Assembly: GCA_016714445.1 (NCBI GenBank)
Contig: JADJNF010000001.1
Span: forward strand, 1,178,001 to 1,242,000
From: Saprospiraceae bacterium
GTDB taxonomy: Bacteria > Bacteroidota > Bacteroidia > Chitinophagales > Saprospiraceae
Direction of reading: 5' to 3'
DNA length: 64,000 nucleotides
A program made the position numbers and the translations under genes. This document shows positions 18,652-27,945 of this stretch, piece after piece; within the stretch, counting starts at the first letter, position 1; each line of letters begins with the position of its first letter. The notes below the pieces were generated by a model. That model searched no databases and was not told where the DNA came from. It was given only the letters and a program-made list of their open reading frames with translations.

Positions 18652-20445
18652 TTAATCTTCTAATTTTAAAACCTGCAAAAATGCTTTTTGAGGCACTTCA
18701 ACATTCCCTATCTGACGCATCTTCTTTTTACCTTTTTTCTGCTTTTCCAAAAGTTTACGTTTTCTTGATATATCACCACCATAACATTTGGCGGTTACAT
18801 CTTTTCGCAAAGCTGAAATGGTTTCCCTCGCAATAATTTTAGCCCCGATGGATGCCTGAATGGCTATCAAAAATTGTTGTTTAGGCAGAAGTTCTTTTAG
18901 TTTTGAACACATTTTTCTTCCCACATAATCTGCTTTTGATCGATGTACCAAAGATGACAATGCATCTACCGGCTCACCATTTAACCTGATGTCCAATTTT
19001 ACAAGATCTGATGCTCTGTAGTCTATCGGGTGGTAATCAAAGGATGCATAGCCTCTTGATATGGATTTAAGTCTGTCATAAAAATCAAAAACAATTTCAG
19101 CCAATGGCATTTCGAAACTCAATTCAACCCGTTCAGGAGTAAGATAAGTCTGCTTGGTGAGTACTCCTCGTTTTTCCATACAGAGTGTCATGATAGACCC
19201 GATATATTCAGGCTTTGTAATGACTTGTGCACGGATGTAGGGTTCTTCTACTTTACTGAACAGGGTAGGATCCGGTAAATCATTTGGCGTATTGATCAGT
19301 GTTTTATTGCCTTTATGATCAAAAGAATAATAAGAAACGTTAGGTACCGTAGTGATTACTTCCTGATCAAACTCTCTGGAAAGTCTTTCCTGAATGATTT
19401 CCAAATGGAGCATGCCCAAAAATCCACATCTGAAACCAAAACCAAGGGCAATTGAAGATTCCGGTTCAAATACCAAAGAAGCATCATTGAGCTGAAGTTT
19501 TTCAAGACTGTCTCTCAGGTCTTCAAAATCTTCATTTTCAATGGGGTAAATACCGGCAAAAACCATAGGTTTTACTTCTTCAAAACCATGAATGGATTCC
19601 TCACAAGGTTTGTCATGGTGTGTAATCGTATCCCCTACTTTAATTTCCTTTGACTCCTTAATACCGGTAATGATATAACCTACGTCTCCGGCATACAATA
19701 CGTCTTTGGGTACCTGGCTCATCTGAAGTATACCGATTTCATCCGCTTCATAGACCTTTCCTGTATTAAAAAATCTGACTTTGTCTCCTTTTCTTATAGT
19801 ACCGTTAAGTATTCTGTAATATGCTATCACCCCTCTGAATGAATTAAACATCGAATCAAAAATCAGAGCCTGTAAGGGTGCTTTGGGATCACCTTTGGGA
19901 GGTGGTATTCTTTCCACAATGTTTTTCATCAATTCTTCAATACCAATACCTGTTTTCCCACTGGCCAGGATAATATCTTCTTTTTTGCAGCCAATCAGAT
20001 CTATCACCTGATCGGATACTTCATCAATCATAGCAGATTCCATATCTACTTTATTGAGCACAGGGATTATTTCCAGATCATGTTCAATAGCCAGATAAAG
20101 ATTTGATATCGTTTGTGCCTGAATACCCTGTGAAGCATCTACCAGCAATAATGCTCCTTCACAAGCAGCAATTGAACGGGATACTTCATAAGAGAAATCG
20201 ACGTGTCCTGGAGTGTCGATCATATTGAAAGTATATATCTGACCATCCGAGTGCGTATAATACATCTGTATAGCATGACTTTTGATAGTTATCCCGCGTT
20301 CCCTTTCCAAATCCATGTCATCCAAAGCCTGATTCTGCATATCCCTTTCGGATATGGTCTTGGTAAATTCAAGCAATCTGTCTGACAATGTGCTCTTACC
20401 GTGATCGATGTGTGCGATCACACAAAAATTTCTTATATTCTTCAT
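18652..20445 (-). CDS. lepA: Elongation factor 4 (LepA)
   Basis: A 597-residue ribosome-bound GTPase that back-translocates or remodels stalled ribosomes. The start MKNIRNFCVIAHIDHGKST gives the G1 motif at 11-18. G2 RERGITIKS, G3 DTPGHVDFSYE and G4 VLNKVDM follow, and the C-terminal LepA domain ends with KAKCYGGDISRKRKLLEKQ-type residues. Length is typical. A perfect -7 box (TATCTTTG) lies only 5 bases before the ATG, suggesting an additional leaderless transcript starting inside the operon. The upstream exonuclease ends 32 bases before. Confidence 0.97.
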   Translation of the reverse strand: MKNIRNFCVIAHIDHGKSTLSDRLLEFTKTISERDMQNQALDDMDLERERGITIKSHAIQMYYTHSDGQIYTFNMIDTPGHVDFSYEVSRSIAACEGALLLVDASQGIQAQTISNLYLAIEHDLEIIPVLNKVDMESAMIDEVSDQVIDLIGCKKEDIILASGKTGIGIEELMKNIVERIPPPKGDPKAPLQALIFDSMFNSFRGVIAYYRILNGTIRKGDKVRFFNTGKVYEADEIGILQMSQVPKDVLYAGDVGYIITGIKESKEIKVGDTITHHDKPCEESIHGFEEVKPMVFAGIYPIENEDFEDLRDSLEKLQLNDASLVFEPESSIALGFGFRCGFLGMLHLEIIQERLSREFDQEVITTVPNVSYYSFDHKGNKTLINTPNDLPDPTLFSKVEEPYIRAQVITKPEYIGSIMTLCMEKRGVLTKQTYLTPERVELSFEMPLAEIVFDFYDRLKSISRGYASFDYHPIDYRASDLVKLDIRLNGEPVDALSSLVHRSKADYVGRKMCSKLKELLPKQQFLIAIQASIGAKIIARETISALRKDVTAKCYGGDISRKRKLLEKQKKGKKKMRQIGNVEVPQKAFLQVLKLED

Positions 20446-20450
20446 TGGGG

Positions 20451-20458
20451 CAAAGATA
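20451..20458 (-). promoter_or_regulatory. -7 box abutting the lepA start codon
   Basis: TATCTTTG on the minus strand matches TAnnTTTG, with its last G five bases before the lepA ATG. A transcript starting from it would have essentially no 5' leader. No -33 box is obvious. Confidence 0.4.
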
Positions 20459-20477
20459 TATAAAATTGAAATATTTG

Positions 20478-21239
20478 CTACTCTTTTTGGTTGAGGTATT
20501 CAATATCTTCTGATGAGAATAATGGCAAACCTGCAAATCTGATCATAATCTGAACCACAGTGAGCACATCTTTTTGACAATAACTCACAATTCTGTCAAT
20601 GTCTTCATCTTTCCAGTATACATCTCCAACCATGCTACCATCAATATCATCTTTTGGCGATTCGATATTTAACGCACCTGCAAGCAACTGTAGTGATGTA
20701 TAGTTTTTGTAGTCTCCAAACCGCCACATATCCATCGTATCTAGAATGTGCCCGGTTTGCCATGGTTTTTTACCGCTGATATCAAGTACCGGCGGAAAAT
20801 GAATTTGATTTACTACCATCCTTCTGCATAAAAAAGGTATATCAAACTCCTTGATATTATGACCGCAAATACGGCTGTTTTCAGGGTCATTGTAGTGATT
20901 GATCAAGATCCTGGCAAAATCTTCCAGTATTCTGTGCTCTTCATCCCCAGCCAATGATTTTAATCTGACCCCAACCGGTTCACCATGTTCAAAACTAAGA
21001 AATCCCATGGAGATACAGACTACTTTAGAAAATTCAGCAAAAATTCCAGCTTTGGCTTTATAGATTTCAGCGTCGGTGATGTCTTGTTCATGACCATAAA
21101 AATTTCTTCTTAACTGTTCTGCTTTGGTTTTCCATAATTGCTTTTTAACATCTGGCAGTGACTCATAGTCAGGATATTCTGAGACTGTCTCGATGTCAAT
21201 AAAAAGACTTCTTTTTAATAAGTTTTTATCTAAAAACAT
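20478..21239 (-). CDS. 3'-5' exonuclease, PolB-like RNase H fold (PF10108-type)
   Basis: A 253-residue predicted nuclease of the DnaQ/RNase H-like superfamily. The first acidic motif is LFIDIETVSEYPD (Asp15, Glu17). The second is GHNIKEFDIPFLCRRM near residue 130, and the third is the C-terminal IVSYCQKDVLTVVQIM. These correspond to exo motifs I, II and III of DEDD nucleases. The family is described as predicted 3'-5' exonuclease related to the proofreading domain of family B polymerases. It is probably the first gene of the leftward block exonuclease-lepA-thioredoxin-nhaD. Confidence 0.83.
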   Translation of the reverse strand: MFLDKNLLKRSLFIDIETVSEYPDYESLPDVKKQLWKTKAEQLRRNFYGHEQDITDAEIYKAKAGIFAEFSKVVCISMGFLSFEHGEPVGVRLKSLAGDEEHRILEDFARILINHYNDPENSRICGHNIKEFDIPFLCRRMVVNQIHFPPVLDISGKKPWQTGHILDTMDMWRFGDYKNYTSLQLLAGALNIESPKDDIDGSMVGDVYWKDEDIDRIVSYCQKDVLTVVQIMIRFAGLPLFSSEDIEYLNQKE

Positions 21240-21360
21240 AAAGTAAGGGTTTACACGGATATAGATTTATAGTGGATTATTACCATTTTTCATAAAATTC
21301 ATCAAAGTAAGTAATAAATATGTATATTTACAACGTTAAATCAAAAAATATTAAATAAAT

Positions 21361-22320
21361 ATGAGTACGACACAATCAAAACAAAATTTTACAGCCATAG
21401 CTATAACTGTGATCATTGCATTGCTGGGTTTAAATGCTTATCAATGGTATGTAAACAGTAAATTGTCCGGTGCAAATCAAGTACAGGAAACCGAAATGAT
21501 GGAATTGCAAAAAGTCCAGGCAGAACTGGATCAGGACTATCAGGCTGCTCTCGAAAGTCTGGAAGAAATGAGAGGGGACAATGCCCAACTAAACGCACTT
21601 ATTGACAGTCAGAAAGGTGAATTAAAAACCCAAAAGGATAAAATTAACAATCTTATTTGGACCAAAAAAGAGCTGGACAAAGCCAAAACTGAATTAAAAT
21701 CTCTGAATGCCAATGTAGCTAAATATTTGGCGGATATCCAGCAACTCAGAGAGGAGAACAAAATTCTCTCAGACAATAATTCTCAATTGACCTTAAGGGT
21801 AGAAGAAGAAATAAAAGCAAAAGATGAAGTCATACAGGCAAAAAATGCTTTGAGTGAAGAAAAAGAAAACCTGTCAAAATCCAATGCAGCTTTAGGTACA
21901 AAAGTAGATATGGCCAATGCCATTAAAATAAACTTTATGGAAGTGAAAGGGTATGAAATAAAAGACGATGGAAAATTGAAAGAAAAAAGCAAAGCCAAAG
22001 ATGTTGAAATGCTACGGGTTTGTTTTTTAACTGAAACCAATATGGTCACTGGATCCGGACAGAAAAAGTTTTTTATCAGAATTATAAATCCACAGGGTGA
22101 GACCATTGCTATTGAAGATAGCGGATCTGGTGTGCTGACCAATAAACTGGACAACTCTCAGGTAAGATACACAACGTCAGGAGAGATTACCTATAAAAAT
22201 GAAGATACCAACGCCTGTATTGACTGGACTTTGTCAGAAAAACTTATGAAAGGAGATTATAAAATAGAAATGTTTAATAACGGATTTTTAGTAGGTAAAG
22301 GTCAGTTCAAACTGAAGTAA
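21361..22320 (+). CDS. Membrane-anchored coiled-coil protein of unknown function
   Basis: A 319-residue protein with one N-terminal membrane helix (about residues 10-31, FTAIAITVIIALLGLNAY). A long coiled coil rich in Glu, Lys, Gln and Leu covers about 35-190. A compact C-terminal domain (about 195-319) is beta-rich and contains VCFLTETNMVTGSGQKKFFIR and ends in GQFKLK. It resembles Bacteroidota proteins annotated only as hypothetical or chromosome-partitioning-like. A cell-envelope scaffold role is a guess. The gene stands alone, divergent from the exonuclease gene, with a shared terminator at its end. Confidence 0.75.
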   Translation: MSTTQSKQNFTAIAITVIIALLGLNAYQWYVNSKLSGANQVQETEMMELQKVQAELDQDYQAALESLEEMRGDNAQLNALIDSQKGELKTQKDKINNLIWTKKELDKAKTELKSLNANVAKYLADIQQLREENKILSDNNSQLTLRVEEEIKAKDEVIQAKNALSEEKENLSKSNAALGTKVDMANAIKINFMEVKGYEIKDDGKLKEKSKAKDVEMLRVCFLTETNMVTGSGQKKFFIRIINPQGETIAIEDSGSGVLTNKLDNSQVRYTTSGEITYKNEDTNACIDWTLSEKLMKGDYKIEMFNNGFLVGKGQFKLK

Positions 22321-22383
22321 ATCCTTCTTTCGGGGCGCTTGTGTCATTAAAAATCTAAATGCTGAACTGCCTGAATTTATATA

Positions 22384-22421
22384 AAAAGAGCTGTTAAATC
22401 AAAAGTTTTAACAGCTCTTTT
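22384..22421. terminator. Bidirectional terminator between the coiled-coil gene and pckG
   Basis: AAAAGAGCTGTTAAA (22384-22398) pairs with TTTAACAGCTCTTTT (22407-22421). It sits between convergent genes ending at 22320 and 22445. Confidence 0.75.
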
Positions 22422-22444
22422 AGTTTTAAGAAAGAATCAAGGTT

Positions 22445-24295
22445 TTAATATTCTTCCGGTTGCTGACCCCATTGTTCGGGTGAACGCCACAGAGATGACA
22501 ACAGCAATTCACGTATAAAAAAGAATTCTTTAGGAAGCTTGTTGTAAAAAGTAGAAAACAACTCTTCATGTGACAAAAGTTCCTTTTTCCAGGGCTCTCT
22601 GTCGATAGTCATGATCTTATCAAATTGTTCATGTGTAAATTCAAGTCCCTGCCAGTCAAGATCTTTATATCTTGGCACCCAGCCTATAGGACTTTCAACA
22701 GCAGATGCTCTTCCGTTTATACGACCAACAATCCATTTTAAAACACGCATGTTTTCTCCAAATCCAGGCCAGAGAAATTTGCCATTTTCATCTTTTCTAA
22801 ACCAGTTTACATTAAATATTCTGGGCGCATCCGGCAAATTCCTACCGAACTGCAGCCAGTGATTGATATAATCCCCAATATTATATCCCATAAACGGAAG
22901 CATGGCAAATGGATCCCTCCTCACCACACCCTGTGCACCAAACGCAGCGGCAGTGGTTTCACTCCCCATAGTAGCTGCGGTGTAAACGCCAAAATTCCAG
23001 TTGAATGACTGATATACCAACGGAATTCCGGTAGCTCTACGTCCCCCGAAAAGGAAGGCTTTGATGGGTACTCCTTCAGGATTATTCCAGTTTTCGTCTA
23101 CTGCCGGATTGGCATAGGCTGGTGCAGTAAATCTGCTGTTGGCATGAGCGGCGGGTTTCCCACTACTTTTGTCATAGGGCTTGCCATTCCAATCCGTCAG
23201 TCCGTCCGGAACTTCCTTCGTCATTCCTTCCCACCAAACATCACCGTCTGCTGTGACGGCAACATTTGTAAATATAGTGTTTGCCTTTATAGTTTCCATC
23301 GCATTGGGATTGGTCTCATAGTTTGTACCTGGTGCTACGCCAAAATATCCACTTTCCGGATTTATCGCTATGAGTTGACCTGTTTTATTTCTGTGAATCC
23401 AGGCGATATCGTCACCTACTGTGGTAATTTTCCAACCATCCAAATCTTTTGGTGGGATGAGCATGGCAAAATTTGTTTTTCCACAGGCACTTGGGAATGA
23501 TGCCGCGAGATAAGTTTTCTTTTTGTCCGGAGCTTCCACACCCATAATAAGCATGTGTTCTGCCAGCCAGCCTTCTTCATGTGCCATTACGGATGCGATA
23601 CGCAATGCAAAACATTTTTTGCCCAAAAGAGCATTTCCTCCATAACCACTTCCATAAGAAATGATAAGTCTTTCATCAGGAAAATGTGTGATATATTTCT
23701 CCTGATTGCATGGCCATTTGACATCTTCCTGTCCTGGTTGCAATGGAGCACCCAATGTATGGATACATTTAACAAAATCACCGTTTTCCAGATGCGGCAA
23801 TGCCTGATTACCCATTCGGGTCATAATTTTCATATTGACCACCACGTATTCAGAATCAGTCAACTGAACGCCGTATCTTGAATATACAGAACCAACCGGT
23901 CCCATACAGAAAGGAATAACATACAACGTTCTGCCTTTCATACATCCTTTCATAAGACCATTTAGTTTAGTCTTCATGTCTTCGGGGTCCATCCAATTAT
24001 TGGTTGGTCCTGCATCATCTTTTTTCCTGCTACAGATAAATGTTCTGTCTTCAACTCTGGCAACATCACTGGGATCACTGAAGCAAGCATAACTGTTTGG
24101 CCTCTTTTTTGGATCTAATTTTATAAAAGTTCCTTTATCAACCAGTTGCTGACAGAAACGATTATACTCCTCATCCGATCCATCACACCAATGAATATCA
24201 CTTGCTTCAAAAAATGAAGCCATGTCTTGTACCCAGGTTTTCATGTCTGTTTTTGCGGATGCGATTCCTCCGCCTGCCGAAAATGATTTGTTCAT
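22445..24295 (-). CDS. pckG: Phosphoenolpyruvate carboxykinase (GTP)
   Basis: A 616-residue cytoplasmic enzyme that converts oxaloacetate and GTP to phosphoenolpyruvate, CO2 and GDP in gluconeogenesis. The length and motifs fit the GTP-dependent class: a kinase loop in FPSACGKTNFAMLIPP (about 265-280), VGDDIAWI (metal-binding), FLFGGRRATGIPLVYQSFNW, and WFRKDENGKFLWPGFGENMR near the C terminus. The gene is monocistronic. A -7 box (TATTTTTG, minus strand, 24319-24326) lies 23 bases before the ATG. Confidence 0.96.
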   Translation of the reverse strand: MNKSFSAGGGIASAKTDMKTWVQDMASFFEASDIHWCDGSDEEYNRFCQQLVDKGTFIKLDPKKRPNSYACFSDPSDVARVEDRTFICSRKKDDAGPTNNWMDPEDMKTKLNGLMKGCMKGRTLYVIPFCMGPVGSVYSRYGVQLTDSEYVVVNMKIMTRMGNQALPHLENGDFVKCIHTLGAPLQPGQEDVKWPCNQEKYITHFPDERLIISYGSGYGGNALLGKKCFALRIASVMAHEEGWLAEHMLIMGVEAPDKKKTYLAASFPSACGKTNFAMLIPPKDLDGWKITTVGDDIAWIHRNKTGQLIAINPESGYFGVAPGTNYETNPNAMETIKANTIFTNVAVTADGDVWWEGMTKEVPDGLTDWNGKPYDKSSGKPAAHANSRFTAPAYANPAVDENWNNPEGVPIKAFLFGGRRATGIPLVYQSFNWNFGVYTAATMGSETTAAAFGAQGVVRRDPFAMLPFMGYNIGDYINHWLQFGRNLPDAPRIFNVNWFRKDENGKFLWPGFGENMRVLKWIVGRINGRASAVESPIGWVPRYKDLDWQGLEFTHEQFDKIMTIDREPWKKELLSHEELFSTFYNKLPKEFFFIRELLLSSLWRSPEQWGQQPEEY

Positions 24296-25692
24296 ACGAT
24301 TGCTTTTTTATTACGATACAAAAATAAAGGTTAAATTCATATTGTTTGAACTCTGTGACAATTATCAGTATTTATCATCTAAAATTAATGTTCTGATGAG
24401 AATTTTAAAAATTCATTTTTTTACACCTTAAATGATATACGAAATATATGATATAAAAAATCAAATTAAGTTTATATACATTCTGAAAATAAAAAAATAT
24501 TAACTACAATTCAAAATAAAATTCTAAACACTCTACTTTTCTAACCTAAATGATAAGTTTACAAGTTGATGCTCAAAAAAAAATTAGTTTTATCATGATT
24601 TCCATTTTTCAAAAATTAATAAAAAAAATCACTGAAAATCAAAGCCAAATCGTTCCATAAAAAAACCTGTTACGCATGAATCCTTCATAAAATATTACTT
24701 TTTGAGTAAAACTGATGATGATTAAGATCATTGTTTTGAACAGTTTTCATATTGAAAAACATCCCTGATTTATACATAAGGAAATAAAAATACTCCTTGC
24801 AGACAAAAAGCGGCAAGACATACAAAAAAATATTTCTTAAAAGTGCCGGGGCTTCATGGATGACCAAAGATGTCAGGCAAGAAGGCACTAAAGATTAAAC
24901 AAAGACTTCAAAACAACCAAAATAATGGAAATCAGCGATGCTTCGTTTTTTTAGTTGAAATACTGGTTATACTTACAAGGATGAGTTCGCTCCGAAAAGT
25001 ATAATTTAGCATCAAAGGCAAAAAAACACGATGAATCACTAATTTCAAACAGTGGTTAAACATTACTTTGTGAACCTTTGGGCCTTGGCGCCTTCGTGAC
25101 AAATAATGACCAGTCCACAAAGACTCAAAGACAGTAAGATTCACTAAGTTTTTTTGTGACCCCTCGAGCCCTGGTGTCTTCGTGGCAAATAATGACCAGG
25201 CCACAAAGACTCAAAGACAGAAAGATTCACTAAGTTTTTTTGTCATCCCTCGAGTCTTGGTATCTTCATGGCAAAAAATGATCAGGCCACAAAGACTCAA
25301 AGACAGAAAGATTCACTAAGTTTTTTTGTGATCCCTGGAGCCCTGGTGTCTTCGTGGCAAAAAATGACCAGGCCACAAAGACTCAAAGACAGTAAGATTC
25401 ACTAAGTTTTTTTGTGATCCATCGAGTCTTAGTGGCATTTCTTTTTTTTGACTTTTCGGAAGGGACTCAAGAAGTTCTGGTAAAACTTAATTTAGAGTAT
25501 GCTCAAAAAATAAAATAAGTACCATAAAAAAAGCGATTGAATAAACAGGGAGGCGGACCCGCCTGCTCCGAATCCGGGAAGGGGTAGTGGGGCATTTAAA
25601 TATTTGTGCAATATGTTATACACTCTTTCATATAAATATTATTACAAAATTTTAAAAATATCTGTTACTTTGCTAAAAAAATATAAATAAAC
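24296..25692. other. 1.4-kb gene-free interval with tandem repeat and palindrome
   Basis: No supportable gene is seen. The left 700 bases are AT-rich and include the pckG promoter region. The centre holds the 86-bp tandem repeat (25070-25437). At 25554-25587 a GC-rich palindrome (AGGCGG-ACC-CGCCT) stands out. Short open frames inside the repeat follow its period and are not credible genes. Confidence 0.6.
25070..25437. repeat. 86-bp tandem repeat, four copies plus partial copy
   Basis: The 20-mer CCACAAAGACTCAAAGACAG starts at 25115, 25201, 25287 and 25373, exactly 86 bases apart, with the last unit truncated and a diverged half-unit on the left. Each unit carries imperfect inverted arms (CCACAAAGAC and GTCTTCGTGG) that could form a hairpin of about 70 nt. 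There are no unique spacers, so it is not a CRISPR array. Similar CACAAAGAC-type intergenic repeats occur in many environmental bacteria (recollection, not checked). Confidence 0.85.
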
Positions 25693-26706
25693 ATGATAAA
25701 TCTGGTCAGCGATACTTTAACCAAACCAACGCCAAAAATGCTGGAATATATGATGTCGGCAGAAGTAGGTGATGATGTTTTTAATGAAGATCCATCGGTA
25801 AATGCACTCCAAAACCGGGTGGCGGAAATGTTTGGAAAAGAAGCAGCACTATTTTGTCCTTCCGGCACTATGACCAATCAGATAGCTATAAAAATCAACA
25901 CCAAGCCACTGGATGATGTGATTTGTGATATTGACTCCCACATATATCAATCAGAAACAGGTGGTTATGCCTTCAATAGTGGAGTAGCTATTACATTGAT
26001 TCAAGGAAGTAATGGTAAAGTGACAGCCAATCAGGTAGAGTCATCCATCAAACCTGGTTTTGACTGGCAACCTATTTCAAGATTGATCGTTCTCGAAAAT
26101 ACATGTAACAAAGGAGGAGGAAGTTTTTATACACTGGATGAGGTGAAACCTATTTATGATTTGTGTAAGAATAAAGGATTAAAAATGCATCTGGATGGCG
26201 CCCGACTCTTCAATGCATTGGTAGAAACCGGTGAAAGCCCTCAAACGTGGGGCAGCTATTTTGATACCATATCAGTTTGTATGTCAAAAGGACTGGGAGC
26301 TCCCGTAGGTTCGTTGTTGATTGGCGATAAAAACATGATCAAAGAAGCCAGGAGATTTCGTAAAGTCATGGGAGGTGGTATGCGACAGGCAGGTTATCTA
26401 GCAGCTGCATGTGATTATGCTCTGGATCATCACGTTGAACGGCTCAAAGAAGACAATAACCGGGCTAAAATGATAGGTGAAGTGTTAAAATCCTTGCCAT
26501 ATGTTAAGACATTAAAACCTGTACATACCAATATAGTCATTTTTCAACTTCAGGATGACATCAAAGATTTGGATTTTATTGAAAAGCTGAAGGCTAAAGG
26601 TATCCTGGCTGTTCCTTTTGGTGGAAATACGATCAGGTTTGTAACTCATCTTGATATTTCAGAAAGTATGGTGGAACAAACTTGTAAACTTTTAAAAGAA
26701 ATATAA
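25693..26706 (+). CDS. ltaE: Low-specificity L-threonine aldolase
   Basis: A 337-residue PLP enzyme that splits threonine or allo-threonine into glycine and acetaldehyde. It begins MINLVSDTLTKPT and has the cofactor Asp168 in MHLDGARLFNA and the Schiff-base Lys199 in VCMSKGLGAPVGSLL. Length is typical of the beta-eliminating lyase group. The class V aminotransferase starts 3 bases after the stop, so the two form an operon. Glycine supply is the likely role; the partner reaction is unknown. Confidence 0.9.
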   Translation: MINLVSDTLTKPTPKMLEYMMSAEVGDDVFNEDPSVNALQNRVAEMFGKEAALFCPSGTMTNQIAIKINTKPLDDVICDIDSHIYQSETGGYAFNSGVAITLIQGSNGKVTANQVESSIKPGFDWQPISRLIVLENTCNKGGGSFYTLDEVKPIYDLCKNKGLKMHLDGARLFNALVETGESPQTWGSYFDTISVCMSKGLGAPVGSLLIGDKNMIKEARRFRKVMGGGMRQAGYLAAACDYALDHHVERLKEDNNRAKMIGEVLKSLPYVKTLKPVHTNIVIFQLQDDIKDLDFIEKLKAKGILAVPFGGNTIRFVTHLDISESMVEQTCKLLKEI

Positions 26707-26709
26707 ACC

Positions 26710-27903
26710 ATGCATAGCCTAATAGACATAACAAAAGTAAGAGCAGATACGCCCGGCTGTACCCAAAAAATATTTCTGAACAGTGCAGGGTCTTCACTGA
26801 TGACCAAAGGAGTGGTAAACGTAATGCAGTCCTATCTGGAAAAAGAAATGATATTGGGTGGATATCAAACGGTACCCTTTTTTCAGCATGAAATTGACGC
26901 CTTTTACCTTCATGCTTCTGCTTTATTGCATACTTCACCAGCCAATATTGCATTTAATTTTAATGCTACGGATGCTTATGCGAAAGCAGTATCTTCTATC
27001 CCATTTAGATCAGGAGACTTTATACTGACTACGGAAGATGATTATGTCTCTAATTATATTCTGTTTATTTCTCTGCAAAAAAGGTTTGGATTTCAAATGG
27101 TGCGATGTAATACACTTCCCTCAGGAGACATTGATATGTTTGATCTGGAAACAAAAATGCTCAAATACCGTCCCGTTTTGGTATCAGTTACCCACATACC
27201 CAGTAATTCAGGTAAAATACAGGATGTCGAACAAATAGGCCACTTGTGCGAAAAATATGATATCTGGTATATCGTCGATGCCTGTCAATCCGTAGGACAG
27301 ATGGACATAGATGTGACTAAGATCAAATGTGATTTCCTGAGTGCAACCGGTCGTAAATTTTTACGCGGGCCCAGAGGCACGGGATTACTTTATGTATCTG
27401 ACAAAGCGCTTGAAGCAGGCCTGGAACCTCTGTTGATAGATATGCGGGGAGCCACATGGGATACTGAAAATAGTTATAAACCATCCGGATCAGCCACCAG
27501 ATTTGAGCTATGGGAGGCCAACTATTCAAATATACTCGGATTAAGCGAAGCCATCAGATATGCCGTGTCCATCGGCCTGGAAAATATCCGTGCGTATAAT
27601 CTTGAACTATGCCAACTGCTAAAAGAACAACTTCAAACCATACCGGATATAAGAATCACCGAAGAAGGAAGTCAAACCGGGAGTATAGTAACTTTTACCT
27701 CTGACACTAAAACATTGGATGAATATAAAAATACACTGGATATGGCAAATATATCCTATTCAGTAGGTTACAGACACTTTGCTTTAATTGATCTCAACAA
27801 AAAAAATGTTGATTGGGTGATCAGGTTTTCACCACATTATTTCAATACTACAGACGAAATCCTGCAGGTGGGTGAAATACTCCGAAAAAAATGGGGGCAA
27901 TAA
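26710..27903 (+). CDS. Class V aminotransferase-fold PLP enzyme
   Basis: A 397-residue PLP-dependent enzyme of the aminotransferase class V/cysteine desulfurase superfamily. Visible cofactor residues are Asp190 and Gln193 in IVDACQSVGQ and Lys216 in SATGRKFLRGPRGTGLLYV. The Arg-Gly-Pro-Arg-Gly stretch after the lysine is shared with CsdB/SufS-like and isopenicillin-epimerase-like members. No catalytic Cys loop near the C terminus is obvious, so desulfurase activity is not assured. It follows the threonine aldolase by 3 bases, and its 3' end doubles as the terminator of the convergent thiolase gene. Confidence 0.83.
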   Translation: MHSLIDITKVRADTPGCTQKIFLNSAGSSLMTKGVVNVMQSYLEKEMILGGYQTVPFFQHEIDAFYLHASALLHTSPANIAFNFNATDAYAKAVSSIPFRSGDFILTTEDDYVSNYILFISLQKRFGFQMVRCNTLPSGDIDMFDLETKMLKYRPVLVSVTHIPSNSGKIQDVEQIGHLCEKYDIWYIVDACQSVGQMDIDVTKIKCDFLSATGRKFLRGPRGTGLLYVSDKALEAGLEPLLIDMRGATWDTENSYKPSGSATRFELWEANYSNILGLSEAIRYAVSIGLENIRAYNLELCQLLKEQLQTIPDIRITEEGSQTGSIVTFTSDTKTLDEYKNTLDMANISYSVGYRHFALIDLNKKNVDWVIRFSPHYFNTTDEILQVGEILRKKWGQ

Positions 27904-27923
27904 ATCATTTATTTTCCCCCCAT
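27891..27923 (-). terminator. Thiolase terminator embedded in the aminotransferase 3' end
   Basis: ATGGGGG (27891-27897) pairs with CCCCCAT (27917-27923), extended inside by AT pairs. On the minus strand it is followed by TTTTTTT. The left arm lies in the last codons of the convergent aminotransferase gene. Confidence 0.5.
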
Positions 27924-27945
27924 TGAATTATAATTTGCTTTAGTG

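Noticed and set aside
24685..25204. Two minus-strand open frames in the repeat region
   Set aside because: They follow the repeat periodicity and have no recognisable protein features.
25070..25437. CRISPR array
   Set aside because: The units are contiguous with a constant 86-bp period and no unique spacers; no cas genes occur in the window.
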